Origin: Thalassia testudinum
Taxonomy: Eukaryota > Streptophyta > Magnoliopsida > Alismatales > Hydrocharitaceae
Reading direction: 5' to 3'
NCBI GenBank assembly: GCA_037157565.1
Contig: JAZHRO010000019.1
Span: forward strand, 19,590,001 to 19,654,000
Length of the DNA stretch: 64,000 nt
Position numbers and translations under genes: made by a program. This document shows positions 32,257 to 44,687 of the stretch, piece after piece. Position 1 is the first letter of the stretch, and each line of letters opens with the position of its first letter. The notes beneath the pieces are model-generated. The model searched no databases and was not told the DNA's origin. It saw only the letters and a list, made by a program, of their open reading frames with translations.

Positions 32257-33951
32257 TGATGAATCCATTTTAATGGATTTTTATTATGCCTAAGTAACTT
32301 TAATCTTTCCTTTTAGGTGTGTTAATAACCACAATTAAGTTGTAGAAAATTTGTATGCATCATGATTTAAGTTTATAACATTCTATAACTTAATATGTAA
32401 TGATTTTGTTGTTTTTATGATTGTAGGAATAATATTTGGAAAGAACAAGGGGGGGGAATAAATTTCCCCAACACATCCGGTGCCAGCCACAACTCCTCCC
32501 GCACATTTATCAAATCTTCCGCCACCCTCCCTCAACAAACGAAGCCATATTTAGAAAAGGGATTTGAAAATCCCTTAATTGGCGTGGGGGAGAGGAGTTA
32601 AGAGGATGGGGGCAAAGGAGAGAGAAGAGATCGGCATCTTCCCCCTGCGGGGAACTGCTTTCCCACGTGCACTGTGCATCGCATCCTCCTTTCAGTGCTT
32701 CCTCCTTCCAGCGCCCCTACTGCAGGCACGCCTCCATTGCCCCGTAGGCACGTTCACCATTGCATGCCCCTCTCCAGTGCTAGCAGGGCGTGCCCCTCTC
32801 CAGCAGGCGCATCCCCTCCGGCAGGTGCTTGCTCATGCACCCGCACCACCAGCGCTTCCCTCCAACCCTGCAGGTGCTCACGCCACCTCTGCCCACACTT
32901 GCCATCACCGCACCGCCCGACCCGCTCCTGCAAGGCGCTTCCTCTTTCCAGTGCCTAGTGCTCGCCGCAGGCAACGCATGCCAAGCACCACCAGTGCTCC
33001 CCTCCCACACAGTAGACGCTTGTGCCATCACCTCTGCCTGCTCCAGCCCTCCTACAGGCGCTAGCACTGCACCACCAGCTCCTGCAGGGTGGGCCTCTCC
33101 AGTCACCGCACCAGCATAGCGCCTGCGCCCAACCTTTGCAAGAGCCCGCTCCACCTTGCATGCTCATCGGCCACCGCAGCCAGGCCGCACCCGCACAGCA
33201 CCTCCCTGCAACGCGTGCCTGTAGGCGTCCTCCCGCCTTCACCCTACTAGGCTGCGCACACCTCCGCGTGCCCCTCTCAAGAAGCGTCTTCACAGCAGAT
33301 AGCCTCCTCCGGTGTTCTTCTCCTCCGTCGACCGGCCACCTCTGACCATCTCCGTCGACGCCGCAACCTCCATTGGATCGGCCTCGTCTTCGCCAACCTC
33401 CCTTGCGGTTGACAGCCCCGCCGGTGCTCTCTCTCTCTCGCGAGGACAGAGAGCAAATGCTCTATTTTCTATGCAATTAAAAATTACATCTAAAGCCATT
33501 TCCACCAGAAATTAATTTCTGATTTATTATTATTTTATTTGGCAAAATTGCGTAGGCACACTCATACTTTTAGATAATTGCACATCATTGTTATTCACCT
33601 GTTTCAAGATTGGTTTTCAGATTAACGTGTGCACCAATTTTCTCTAGTGTATGTTAATTGAAAATTACATAAAATAATTATATATTTATTGAATATTTCA
33701 GTGAGGGAAAATTACACATATACCCTTATATTTTTAAGTTATTGTGAATCTACTTTCCATCGCATTTTATGTCAGATTTGACTAGGGATTTCACACTTAA
33801 CCGAAAGAATACGAAATAATCGAGAGTTTATTGCATAATTGCCTCCCTGTGGACACGACCCACTCTTCTGTGAGTGGTTATTTTTGTTGTTGATAAGTCA
33901 AATTTTCCACCACTTAAATACTACAACAAAAAGCGAAAAATCGACTCGTCA
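32257..33951 (+). repeat. Right (3') LTR of the non-autonomous element
   Basis: 1695 bp, TGATGAATCC to GACTCGTCA, followed by ACCAC (33952-33956). It is close to the left LTR, with dispersed substitutions and a few small indels in the GC-rich block. Confidence 0.88.
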
Positions 33952-34417
33952 ACCACCACAACAGTAAAGTAGAACAAAGTATAGAACAGAAATGGTGACA
34001 ACATTCGAAACTCACTGGAAAAAGGAAGTGCAACAAAAACAGGAACTACTGCTGGGCTCGACTAGGCCCAGCACCCTCTGCAGCCGGTGGCTCGAGCTGC
34101 TCAACTCTTGGACCTGAAAAGGGTTATGACTAAATAGAATCAGCGAACGCTGAGTAGAGTGGTAACCAACTAACTAAAGTAGTAAAGGCTAACAGGTAAA
34201 TTATATTTTCCAATTATTTTATTTTACTAGTCATTTCCTTTTTCCCATTGGTTTACTTTCAGATCTCTTTCTTGATCTCGAATGTTCCTCGTGGGAACGA
34301 TCTTGATTGTCGTCTTTTTCGAAGAGTAGAAGGCACACGTGGTGCTCTCCTGGCCGGGAGAGTCCCCCGTGGTGATCCAACACCCAGTCAACCACCCCGA
34401 GGTCACGGACGGATGTA

Positions 34418-34637
34418 GCGATGACTACGGCACGCGCGATAAGCGCATAGGTAGCTACCCCACACTAGCATGTGGTCAGTCGTTTTCGCTAGCAGGTACG
34501 CCCAAAGTATAGCACGGAATAGTATAGGGCCTATCCCTCTCAATAATAGGGGTCTAGCCCCTCAGAACCAAACAGGCGTCTTGCCCCTCCACAGTCCGTG
34601 CATCCTTGTCTGACTAGCACAGTTTGCCCAGTGGGCC
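34418..34637. repeat. 220-bp duplicated LTR segment, left copy
   Basis: Part of the split LTR that is repeated at 37387-37606, on the other side of the hairpin-terminus element. The two copies share variants that other LTRs in the window lack (GCGCATAGGTAG, AAAGTATAGCACG, AATAGGGGTCTAG), so they come from the same LTR and not from two insertions. Confidence 0.75.
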
Positions 34638-37385
34638 TGATGAGAGCCTCATCATGAGCTATAACTAGCTCATTTTGACCCAATAAAGAAGATAAAAGCT
34701 CCTACATAACCTAGTAGAAGGCCTAAATGAAGGAATAAGTGTTCTGAGAAGAAAACATGAAATAAAGGTTAAAACTACAATTTTACCATTACAGTACATA
34801 AACGGGATTTCTTAGAGGCAAAACATAGGTCAAAAGGTCTAAATAAGATAAAAAGTGGGTTGAGTCAATCAGAAATGGGTTCATGTGCAATCTAGGAATT
34901 AAATGACATTTGGTAACCCTAAAACAGACCCGCTTAAATCAACAAGGTTTTGGTCAGGATAAAAATCAAGTAAATACTCTAAAAATCATGGAAAAACATC
35001 CCCTAGGGTTTAGAACACTTAATTTGGCCTTTGGAACCCAGTTTGACCTAGATTAGGGTCCTAGCTCTTCAATTAACCTAATTTAGGTTTTTATGCAAAA
35101 TGTCTAATCAGACGAGGTCAAACCTAAAATTCAACTTCACCATTGGATTCCTTAGGTCCAAATTAGGTTTGTACCAAAATTTGGACCTAAACGGAGGTCA
35201 TCTTGACTTACTTTGCAATTTAGTACACCCAAATCATAATTTGGTCCCTATCTTTTGAAAATCATCGTAGAGAGCCCCCTAACTTCCTCGCCACCTTTGC
35301 AATCAGGTCCTTATACCATTATTGGGGCAGAATCCTGCTCCAGCAAGGATTAGAGAGGGAATACTCTTTGATTTCTCAGAGATCCCCTCCCAGAAATGGA
35401 AGGGAGATTCTCCGAGGAACTCCCTTCCATCTAAGTCCAATCACGATCTCTCGTGTGAACTCAATCGCTCGTGCGAACGCACGAGGGATTTGGGTATCCA
35501 CCCACTTTCCTTCTCCGACGAGCCGTCGGAGACAAAGGCGTGCCCTCCACGCTCTAAGCATACGGCCCAGCACTTATAAAAGAACCCCCAAACCCGGCTG
35601 CCCAATTTCAGCTCAACCTGGCTGGGGTTCCACCTCCAATTCGTCTCTTCTTTCCTGGCCAGGGAACCCAGCGAGCTCCGGCGAGCCCCCCTCCCCTCCC
35701 TCTTCGCTCTGCCACAAAACCAGTGGAAGAGTCATCTTCCTGATTCTCCTCCGTGTCACGCAATACCCACGCACGCCACCTTAGCCCCATCGTCGTCGTC
35801 GTCCTCCTCCACTGGGCAGCTTCTTCTCCGACGACAGCAGGTACAACTGTCTGCCTCTCCATCCCCCTTCGTCCCTTTAGGTAGGTTTAAGCTATTCTCC
35901 TCTATCCCCTCTTTCATTCCCCTCACTTTATTTCATCAATCGACCCTCGACCGTCGCTAACCACCGTCATCTTCCTCGCCTCCGACCAACCTTCGGTGAG
36001 TCGTCCCCATCATTCTGTCCCTCCACACGCCTAGCCAACCGTCTCATAAGCTCCGCCTCACCACAAGGAACACACTCTGCCCATCCAACATCCCTTTACG
36101 CCTCCACCACAGCCCCCCAAACACCCCCACACTTTCGGTCACAGGACAACCTAGGCATGCATGCCTAGGCCATCCCATGACCTGCTTCACCGTGCACGAC
36201 CTTCGCTGTGCTACGGCGAAGGTCCCCAGCTGGTCTGATTAAGCTGAGAGGCTTGTTTTGTGTTTGACATTATTTCAGCCCTTGCCGCCATTGACGGTTG
36301 AAGCAGCTTCGGAGCAGCTCTAGGCTTCAGGACCTCTAGCCTTTAGGTGTAGCGGACTCGGGCGAGCAGTGCGAAGACATCTGGTCCAGCAAGGAGTGCA
36401 GCGAAGCCGGCAGCTGTGGCAATTGCACGAAGGTTCTGCGGGTGCGCGCGAGAGCAAGGCGGGACTAATAGTCCCACATTGTGAAGTTACAAGCGGCTGA
36501 AGAGGTATAAAGTGATTTTGTGTTATTAACTCTTCGCCTCCGAACGCACAGGGGTGAGGTCCCTCACCCAACGCACGCTCGCCTCGTCCGCGGCTTCATC
36601 TCGTGGATCTGGCGGGCTCCGACCCGACCCAATCTGAGCACACCTCACGCATCACCCACTCGCCGGTGCGCTTGGTCCCAAGTGCGAAATCCGACCTGAT
36701 TACCCGCGGCTCTGGGAGAGCATCCTTCGAGTGAATTGCGGAGAGAGAGAGACGTGCTGGTAGAGGGACAGGGTAGGTTTTGCTTCCCCGTTGTGCAGGC
36801 CCGGCTTTGAAGAAAAGAAACTTAGCCGCAAGGAAGAAGAAGAGGCTGAGCGAGGCAGAGAAGAGAAGGAAGAAAGAAGGACTGCAGAGAGAAAAAAGTA
36901 GCAGAAGAAGAGGCTGAGACAAAAGAGAAAAGAAGCAAAGGCAGGAAGAAGAGAAGAGACCAAGGAAGAAGAAGCCCTGTAGATCAGAAGAAAAGAAGAA
37001 GAACCTACGAAGAAGAAGAAGAAGGTAGAAGAGAGAAGAGAAGGAAGGAAGAGAGATTGCAGAGAAAGAAGAAGAAAGGAAAAGTGAAGACTGCAGAAGA
37101 AAGAAAGCAAAAGGAGAAGGGAAGACACTTTTAAGACATCTGATCACAAGATCAAACGTCCAATTTTACTCTTTTGTCATAATTACTTTTTAACCGCATA
37201 CATTCATATTTGAATTCAAGTTTTGAGTAAATTAGAGTGTTCAATTACATTTGAGATTAGGAGTAAATTCAACTTGCTCCTTGTGTTTGACCTCGGATAC
37301 TCTGATTTTCGAGTAATAAAACTTTTATTTGTTGACGACGCTTGATCACCTATACTACGACGCAATAACTGTTAAAACATGATAG
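34638..37385 (+). mobile_element. Hairpin-terminus element, copy 1 (probable LTR, family unknown)
   Basis: A 2.75-kb insertion starting with TGATGAGAGCCTCATCA, a perfect 7-bp hairpin, followed by TGAGCTA-TAAC-TAGCTCA, a second perfect hairpin. A TATA box (CTTATAAAAG) is at about 35573-35582, and a GA-rich stretch spans 36805-37115. The end region is TATACTACGACG...AAAACATGAT. The end block, with a GTGTTTGACCTCGGATACTC-like phrase and GAGTAATAAAA, resembles the U5 of plant Ty3 LTRs, so it may be a solo LTR. It is flanked by 220-bp direct duplications instead of a 5-bp one. Homologous copies are at 39895-42480 and 57029-58669. Confidence 0.6.
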
Positions 37386-37386
37386 A

Positions 37387-37606
37387 GCAGTGACTGCGGC
37401 ACGGGCGATAAGCGCATAGGTAGCTACCCCGCACTAGCACGCGGTCAGTCATTTTCGCTAGCGGTTATGCCCAAAGTATAGCACGAAATAGTATAGGGCC
37501 TAGCCCTCTCAGTAATAGGGGTCTAGTCCCTCAGAACCAAACAGGGGTCTTGCCCCTCCACAGTCCGCGCACCCTCGTCTGACTACCCCGGTTTGCCCAG
37601 TGGGCC
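37387..37606. repeat. 220-bp duplicated LTR segment, right copy
   Basis: Second copy of 34418-34637, starting AGCAGTGACTGCGGC and ending CCAGTGGGCC. After it the host LTR continues collinearly to 37664. Confidence 0.75.
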
Positions 37607-39894
37607 TAACAAGTTGGTGTAGTGTGGCTAGCTGACCCCTGGGCCCCATGGTGTGGCAGCTCCCTGTTACGACTCGATTCCCAAATCCCTAGAAGACCCG
37701 AGACTGACTCGACTCGACTAATCCCAAGACACAGTCGTCCAACAAGAAATAACCAAAAAGTAGGAAAGTAAACCACATTCATTATGCTAAGTAACTAACA
37801 GTAAAGAGTACAGCAGTAAAAGAAGTGAAAGCTGCCAACAGTACATATCACCACCACAACAGTAAAACAGTAACAAGGTACAGAAGCATAAAGGTAATAA
37901 GAGTCTGAAACTCACTAACAACAAAAAGTACTACAGCAAGAAGACTACTGCTACTGGGCTCTACTGGGCCCAGCACCCTCTGCAGCCGATGACTTAGGCT
38001 GCTCAACACCTGGACCTGAAAAGGGTTATGAGTAACAAAGTCAGCGAACGCTAAGTAGAGTGGTAGCCAACTAACTGAAGCAGTAAAAGTTAACAGGTAA
38101 TTTATCTTTTCCAATTACTTTATTTTACAAGCTATTCCTTTTCCACCCATTGGTTTATTTTTCAGATCTCTTTCTTGATCTTGAATGTTCCTCGTGGGAA
38201 CGATCTTGATTGCATTCTTTTCCGAAGAGTAGAAGGCACACGTGGTGCTCTCCTGGCCGGGAGAGTCCCCCGTGGTGATCCTACACCTAGTCAACCACCC
38301 CAAGGTCACGGACAGACGTAGCGGTAACTACGGCACACGCAATAAACGCATGGGTAGCTAACCCGCACTGGCACGCGGTCAGTCGTTTTCGCTAATGGGT
38401 ATGCCCAAAGTACAGCACGGAACAGTATAGGGCCTAGCCCTCTCAGTATCAGGGGTATAGCCCCTCAAAACTAAATAGGTGTCTCACCCCTCCACAGTCC
38501 ACGCACCCTCGTCTGACTACCTTGGTTTGCCCAGTGGGCCGAACAAGTCGATGTAGAGTGGCTAGCTGAACCCCAGGCCCCGTGGGGTGGCTAGCTCTTT
38601 CCCTAAACTAGTAGCTCTCCCCGGTACAGTGTACGCGAGGGCCAATAGAAGTTGATGTAGAGAGGCCAATCCTAACCCTGGGTCCCCACCCAAGGGTGGC
38701 TAGCTCTGCTCTACACTAAACAGGGCACAGTCGCTCTCCTTGGTACCAAGTACTCAAGGGCCAACACACTTCCCACCACATTTCCAGGTCCATTTCATTT
38801 ATTCACAGGAGCTCTACTCCTAATTCCCTATAGGGTTCATGCTCGTATTTCTCATGCCATTCCATACCAAGTTTCATCATTCACATTTCCATACTCAAAT
38901 TATCCACAAGCAGCTCATATTTTCACCATTTAACATATACCACAAGTAGTGTCACAGGTAACTGTCTAACTAATACAGGCAGTTCATATTTCACAGGCAG
39001 CTCTTGTTTATTAATAGGCAATTGTTCACATTTCTACTCATTTAGTTAAGACTGCAATTTCAAACACGCATACAAATAGTGCAAGTACTTCTCGTCCTAG
39101 GATTCATGCCACATCCTAGGTTTTCTACTCATTCAATTTCGCATATACAATCAGGTTTTATAATTAAAATTAGGGGGAAACCACTCTACCAAACAACCCA
39201 GGAGTATTGGGGGCTTGAACGGTAGGCTCACGTGCCTCTGCAAGCCCCGAACCCACAACAGAATGAAGTATTATACCAAGGAACAATCACAATGGAACAT
39301 TCAAAATAGTATAGAAAGCCTTCTAACAAGTAGAGGAACTCACAAGGAAAATACCGATATCTTGTTTGCATAAAACGAACCTCAAACGGACCCTAAACGG
39401 GTCAAAAACAGGGCTACAGACCCAAATCAGATATTTGGCACAAGGTCCAAACGTCTTAAAAGTAAACAGAAACTCACCTCAAGTTCTACATTGACCTCAT
39501 ACATCCAGGACCTCTTTTGGATCGTCTGGACCCAGATCCAGACGTCCGACCTCCTCTCCGGATGTTTGAGAGTGCTTACAACCGTCATGTAAGCTATCCA
39601 GACATCTGAAATGCATGGGAGAGCGTGTCCCACACCTTCCTGAAGCAATCCTTGCATGCGACAGGCAAATTGCCTAAAATTAGCCACGTAAAACATAGCT
39701 GCGGAGAGGCCTTCATGGCCATATCCGCAAAGGGAACGTACCTTCGTGGAGATCTACTTTCAGATGTCTGGTGTCGTCACCAGACGTCCACTCCATCACC
39801 TGGACGTCACTCTAAACGTCTGATTCTGGGAAAATCCCAAAACTAGAACCTCCACCCGTTCACCCTGTCCATGCGCAGCCATGGCCTCACCTCC

Positions 39895-42480
39895 TGATGA
39901 GAGCCTCATCATGAGCCATAACTAGCTCATTTTGACTTAATAAAGAGAATAAAAGCTCCTACATGACATAGAAGAGGGCTTAATTGGAGGAATAAGTGTT
40001 CTGAGAAGAAAACATGAAATAAAGGTTAAAACTGCAATGTTACCATTGCAGTACATAAACGGAATTTCTCAGAGACAGAACATAGGTCAAATGGTCCAAA
40101 TAAGATAAAAAGAGGGTTGAATCAATCAGAAATGGGTTCACGTGTAATCTAGGAATTAAATGACATTTGGTAACCCTAAAATAGACCTGCTTAATTCAAC
40201 AAGGTTCTGGTCAGGATAAAAATCAAATAAACCCTCTAGAAATCATGGAAAAATATCCCCTAGGTTTTAGAACATTCAAATTGGCCTCTGGAACCTAGTT
40301 TGACCAAAATTAGGGTCCTAGCTCATCAATTAACCTAAATTGGGTTTTTACGCAAATGGTCTAGTCAAACGTGGTCAAACCTAAAATCCAACTTCACCAT
40401 TGGATTCCTTAGGTCCAAATTAGGTTTGTACCAAAATTTGGACCTAAGGGAAGGTCATCTTGACCTACTTTGCAAAATAGTCCACCCAATTACATTCTGG
40501 CCCTTAACTTTTGAAAACCCTTGCGAAAACCCCCCCAACTTTTGTTGTCACTTTCTGCATTCCGGTCCCTTTGCCAATGCAGCAGGAGACCCATACTCCG
40601 ACGAAGTTTCGAGGAAGATTTCTCCTCGCTTCCCCAGGGAGCTGCTCTCTGATGTGAAAGGGGGGTTCCCTGAGAAGTCCCTTACCGCCTGAGCAGCTCC
40701 CCATGCCCTGATTTGCACCATACCTCTCGTGCGAATGCTCGAGAGGTATGGGTGTTGTACCTGTGGTGACCTCCGGTGAGAGCTTGGCTTACCCTCCGTG
40801 CATCTGACCTGCTGCTTGTGCTTATGAAAGAAACCCTAGGACCAGCCGCTTAAAGCAGACTTGTCTTGGCGGAGAATCCCTCAAAATTTCCTCTCTTCCC
40901 TCTTCGATAGGAAACCCACAAGCTTCGGCAGCCACTCCTCCTTCTCGTCGCTCTGCTGCCATACCTACAGCAGAGTCTGCTTCGTCTCGTCTTCCTGCGT
41001 CGCGCTGTACCAAGCGCACGCTTCCCTGCCCACTTCCTCGTCGTCGCTCTCTCTCTGGGTGTTTCTTCTCCGACGACAGTCGAAACGACTGCCCACCTCT
41101 CCGGCCCCCTTCGTCCCTGCAAGTAGGTTATAATTACTCCCCATCTTCCCCTCTTTCTTTTCCCCACATTATTTCATTCAAACCGACCCTCGATTGTCCC
41201 TGACCACAATCACCTTCCCCATCTCCGGCCACCCTCCGGCGAGTTGCCCCCGTCGATCCGCAGCTCCACACAACTCGCCGACCATCCCAAAAGCTCCGCC
41301 TCATCACACTGAACGCCCTCCGCCCCTCCACAGTCCCTCCACACTCACTCAACACGCCACCGAACACACCCATTTTTCCAGCCACAGGACGACCTAGGCA
41401 AGCACGCCTAGGCCGCCCCTCGGCCTGCCGCACAGCTCAACACCTTCGCCCTGCCACGGCGAAGGTTCCCCAGTAGTTTTATTAGGCCGAGAGGCCTTAT
41501 TCGTGTCTGATAGGTTCTGAGGCTCGACCGCCATTGACTCCACATTGAAGCAGCTTCTTCCGCGCTCCAGGCTTCAGGACTCCAGGTTTCCAGCTGCTGC
41601 TGATTGGGGAGACTCCTGCGAAGGCAGCCAGCCAGCAACCGACGAGAATCGAAGCTGCAGCTGTGGAAGAAAGGCCGCGGTCTTCCTGCGGGTGCGTACG
41701 AGGAGAGGCGACAGGATAGTCCCACATCGGTAAGCCTCGCAGCGATTCAGTGGTTTAAATTGTTTTTGTGAATAAGCTTATCACCTCCGAATGCACCTGG
41801 GGTGCGGTCCCTCGCCTATCACACCCGCCTTGTCCACGGATTCACCTCCTGGACCTGGCAGGATCTGACCCGGCACTACCGAGCACACCTCGCGCACCAT
41901 ATCACGCCGGTGCCCCTGGTTCCGGGTATGCAACTCGACCCGTTAACCCGGCTCTGGGAGAGCTTCCTGTGAGCGGTTTGCAGAGAGAGAGAGATATGTG
42001 CGTGTAGAGGGAAGGGATAGGTTTTGCTGCCTTGTGTGCAGGAACAGAGCACCGAAGGAGAAGGAAGAAGCTCTGAAGAGAGGCTGAGCAGAGAAAAGGT
42101 AAGGCAGAGAAGAAGTAGAAGAGAGGCCGAGCAGAAGAAAAGAGGAAGGAAAAAGAGAACTCAGAAGGAAAAGGCTCGCCAAAGAAGAAGAAGAAGGACT
42201 AACAGAAGATAGAATCAAAAGAAGAAGAATAGTGAAGAAGATCAGAGGCATGTAACAACAAAAGAAGAAGACTTTCATTTTAAGACGTCTGATACAGAAA
42301 TCACACGTCCAATTCTGTTCTTTTTAGCAGTTCATTTTTGTAATTCTCTCATTGAATCAATTGTTTTCTCAAGTTTTTAAAAGTACTTAGATTGCTCCCT
42401 GTGTTCGACCTCGGATACTCCGATTTTCGAGTAATAAAATGTTTATTTGTTTTGAACATTTTGTCGGCTATACTACAACG
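39895..42480 (+). mobile_element. Hairpin-terminus element, copy 2
   Basis: Collinear with 34638-37385 from the TGATGAGAGCCTCATCA start through a GA-rich stretch near 42040-42270 to TATACTACAACG. The end after TACTACAACG that copies 1 and 3 have is missing, and about 40 bases of host LTR are gone, so the right end is truncated or was a deletion-type insertion. The TATA box of copy 1 is decayed here (CTTATGAAAG, 40821-40830). TTTTAAGACGTCTG occurs at 42278-42291. Open frames within it are compositional. Confidence 0.6.
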
Positions 42481-42717
42481 TGAGAGACGGTTCCCCCGCC
42501 GTGCTCCTCCTCCCGCACATGTCGCTCCAGCCGTGCGCCCTCCGACGAGCCCCCACGAGCTCGCGAGCTCAAGCTCTTCCTCCTCTCCTCACGTCGCCTC
42601 TCCTCCTCATCGCTGCTCTCGCACTCTCTCTCGCACTCACTCCTCTCGCTGGGGTGGAGAGGAAGGGAAGGAGATGCTGTGGTCAAGTGGGGAGAAAGGG
42701 AGAGGGGAAGAGGGGCC

Positions 42718-42740
42718 TTTTATAAGAGGTGTTAGGGTTC
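42718..42740 (-). promoter_or_regulatory. LTR core promoter of the nested solo LTR
   Basis: On the minus strand GAACCCTAAC (42731-42740) precedes CTTATAAAAGG (about 42716-42726). Same layout as at 19375-19400. Confidence 0.55.
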
Positions 42741-44485
42741 GGTGGAGGAGGGAAGAGAGAAGAAGGAGAGAAAAGGAGGGTAATGTCTGCACGCCGCCCG
42801 CTCGCAAATACGAAGGCTCGTACAAAAAATTCAATTTCCAGATGTGTGGGAAGGGATCCAGACATCTGACCAGATGTTTGACCAACAGTCCAAACGTCTT
42901 AAAGGGCTTAGAATAAAATGGGTCTTTACACTCCCTCCCTACACTAGTAGCTCTCCCCGGTACAGTGTACGCGAGGGCCAACAAAAGTCGGTGTAGAGTG
43001 GCCAATCCTAACCCCAGGTCCCAACCCAAGGGCGGCTAGCTCCACTCTACACTAAACAGGGGACAGTCACTCTCCTTGGTACCACGTACTCAAGGGCCAG
43101 CACACTTCCCACTCACATTTCCAGATCCATTCCATTTACCCATAGGAGCTCTACTCCTAATTCCTCGCTGGGTTCATGCTCGTATTCACCATGTTGTTCC
43201 ATATCAGGTTTCATCATTCACATTTCCATTCTCATATTATACACATGCAGCTCTTATTTCCACAATTTAACATATACAGCAAGTAATGTCACAAGTAATT
43301 GTCTAACTAGCACAGGCATTCCATATTTCACAGGTAGCTCGTATTTATTAACAGGCAGTTATTTACATTTCTACTAATTCATTTATGACTGCAATCTCAA
43401 ACACGCATACAAACAGTGCAAGTACTTCTCGTCCTAGGATTCATGCCACATCCTAGGTTTCTAGCTATCCAATTTCACATATGCATTCATGTTTTATACT
43501 TAAAATAGGGGAAGCCACTCTACCAGACAATCCGGGAGTACTGGGGGCTCGAATGGCAGGCTCACGTGCCTCTGTAGGCCCCGAACATGCAACAGATTGA
43601 AGTCCTATACCAAGGGACATACCACAAAGGAATGTTTAGAACAGTATATAAGGCTTTCTAACATGTAGAGGAACTCACAAGGAAACCACAGATATCTTGT
43701 TTGCATAAAACGAACCTCAAACGGACCATAAACGAGTCAAAAACAGGACTGTAAACATAAATGAGACATCTGGCACAAGGTCCAGACGTCTTAAAAGTCA
43801 CCAGGGTCTCACCTCAGATTCCTGCATCGACTTCAGACGTCCAGAACCCCTACTTGACCATTTGGACCCAACTTCAGATGTCCGACCTCTCCTCCATCCA
43901 TCTGGGAGTACTTTCGGTCGTCTAGTAAGCTATCCAGAGGTCCAAAACGCATGGGAGGGCATGCCCCGCGCCTTCCCGAAGCTATCCCTGCATGCGACAG
44001 ACAAATCTTCCACTTTTAGCCATGCAAATCGACGCTGCGGTGCAGCCTGGATGGTCGCAACCGTAAGAGGAACGTACCTTCGCGAAGCTCTGCATTCAGA
44101 TGTCTGGTGTCATCACCAGACGTTCAACCCGTCGTCTAGACAACACGCCAGACGTCTGATTCTGGGAAAAACCCAGAACCAAACCGACGTCCTACTCCCC
44201 TCGCCGTGTGCAGCTGCGGCCTCTCCTCTTCGTCTGCAGCTCCAGTTGCGGTAAAGTGTCGGGGATGTCTCCCCCGACATGCTCCTCCTGCCGCACACAC
44301 TGCTCCAGCGGTGCGTCCTCCGGCAAGCTCCCACGAGGTCGCGAACACAAGCTCCTCCTTCTCTCTTCACGCCGCCTCTCCTCCTCGCTCTCGTGCCCTC
44401 TCTCGCGCTCGTCCCTCTCACTACAGTGGGGAGGAAGAAGGAAGGTGGTGGTGGTGGAGTGGAGAAGTGAGGGAGGGGGGAGAAG

Positions 44486-44513
44486 GGTTATATAGAGGGT
44501 GTGGCTAGGGTTC
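44486..44513 (-). promoter_or_regulatory. LTR core promoter of the split solo LTR
   Basis: On the minus strand GAACCCTAG (44505-44513) precedes CTATATAACC (about 44486-44495), about 190 bases from the U3 start at 44687. Confidence 0.55.
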
Positions 44514-44687
44514 TAGTGGAGGAGAGAATAGAGAGAGAGAAAAGAGGGGGACTGTCTGTGCGCAACCAACGCGCAGATGCGACCCTGCATACAAAATTTT
44601 CAATTTCCAGACGCCTGGGAAGGGGTCCAGACGTCTGACTGACAGTAAAAACATCTTAAAAGGCTCAGAACAGAATGGGTCTTTACA

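Larger units (their letters stand above)
25744..33951 (+). mobile_element. Non-autonomous LTR element (LARD-like, Tat/Athila-related signals)
   Basis: An 8.2-kb insertion flanked by the perfect duplication ACCAC (25739-25743 and 33952-33956). It has 1.7-kb LTRs (TGATGAATCC to GACTCGTCA), a tRNA-Asp-like primer site, a purine tract GGCATGGGGG before the right LTR, and a central broken ORF at 28697-30659. No reverse transcriptase, RNase H, integrase or protease motif is visible. After the ORF comes the TTGTTGGGAGGCAACCC motif that is common in plant Tat-type Ty3 elements. It is probably mobilised in trans by such elements. The ORF product is not recognised. Confidence 0.88.
37665..42930 (-). 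mobile_element. Nested solo LTR, chromovirus, interrupted by hairpin element copy 2
   Basis: Begins TGTTACGACTCG (37665) and ends GGGTCTTTACA (42930), flanked by CTCCC (37660-37664 and 42931-42935). Its own sequence is 37665-39894 plus about 42481-42930; the remainder is the hairpin-terminus element. It was inserted into the older LTR at 25552-44687. At the inner insertion about 40 bases of LTR are missing compared with 44220-44260. Confidence 0.88.
25552..44687 (-). mobile_element. Solo LTR, chromovirus, split by three later insertions
   Basis: The LTR begins TGCTACGACCCG (25552) and ends GGGTCTTTACA (44687), with target duplications CTTCT/CTTCC. Its own pieces are 25552-25743, 33957-34637, about 37387-37664 and 42936-44687, which together rebuild one LTR plus a 220-bp duplicated stretch. 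Inserted into it are the non-autonomous element 25744-33951, the hairpin-terminus element 34638-37385, and the solo LTR 37665-42930. It has no internal region, so it is a solo LTR. This is the oldest insertion at this position. Confidence 0.85.

Noticed and set aside
36596..37147. A 183-residue serine/leucine/phenylalanine-rich membrane protein on the minus strand
   Set aside because: It is the antisense of a GA-rich purine tract and is not kept in the other two copies of the element.
34638..37385. Helitron identity for the hairpin-terminus element
   Set aside because: No CTRR 3' end and no TC start in either orientation, no insertion between A and T, and the other end looks like an LTR U5.
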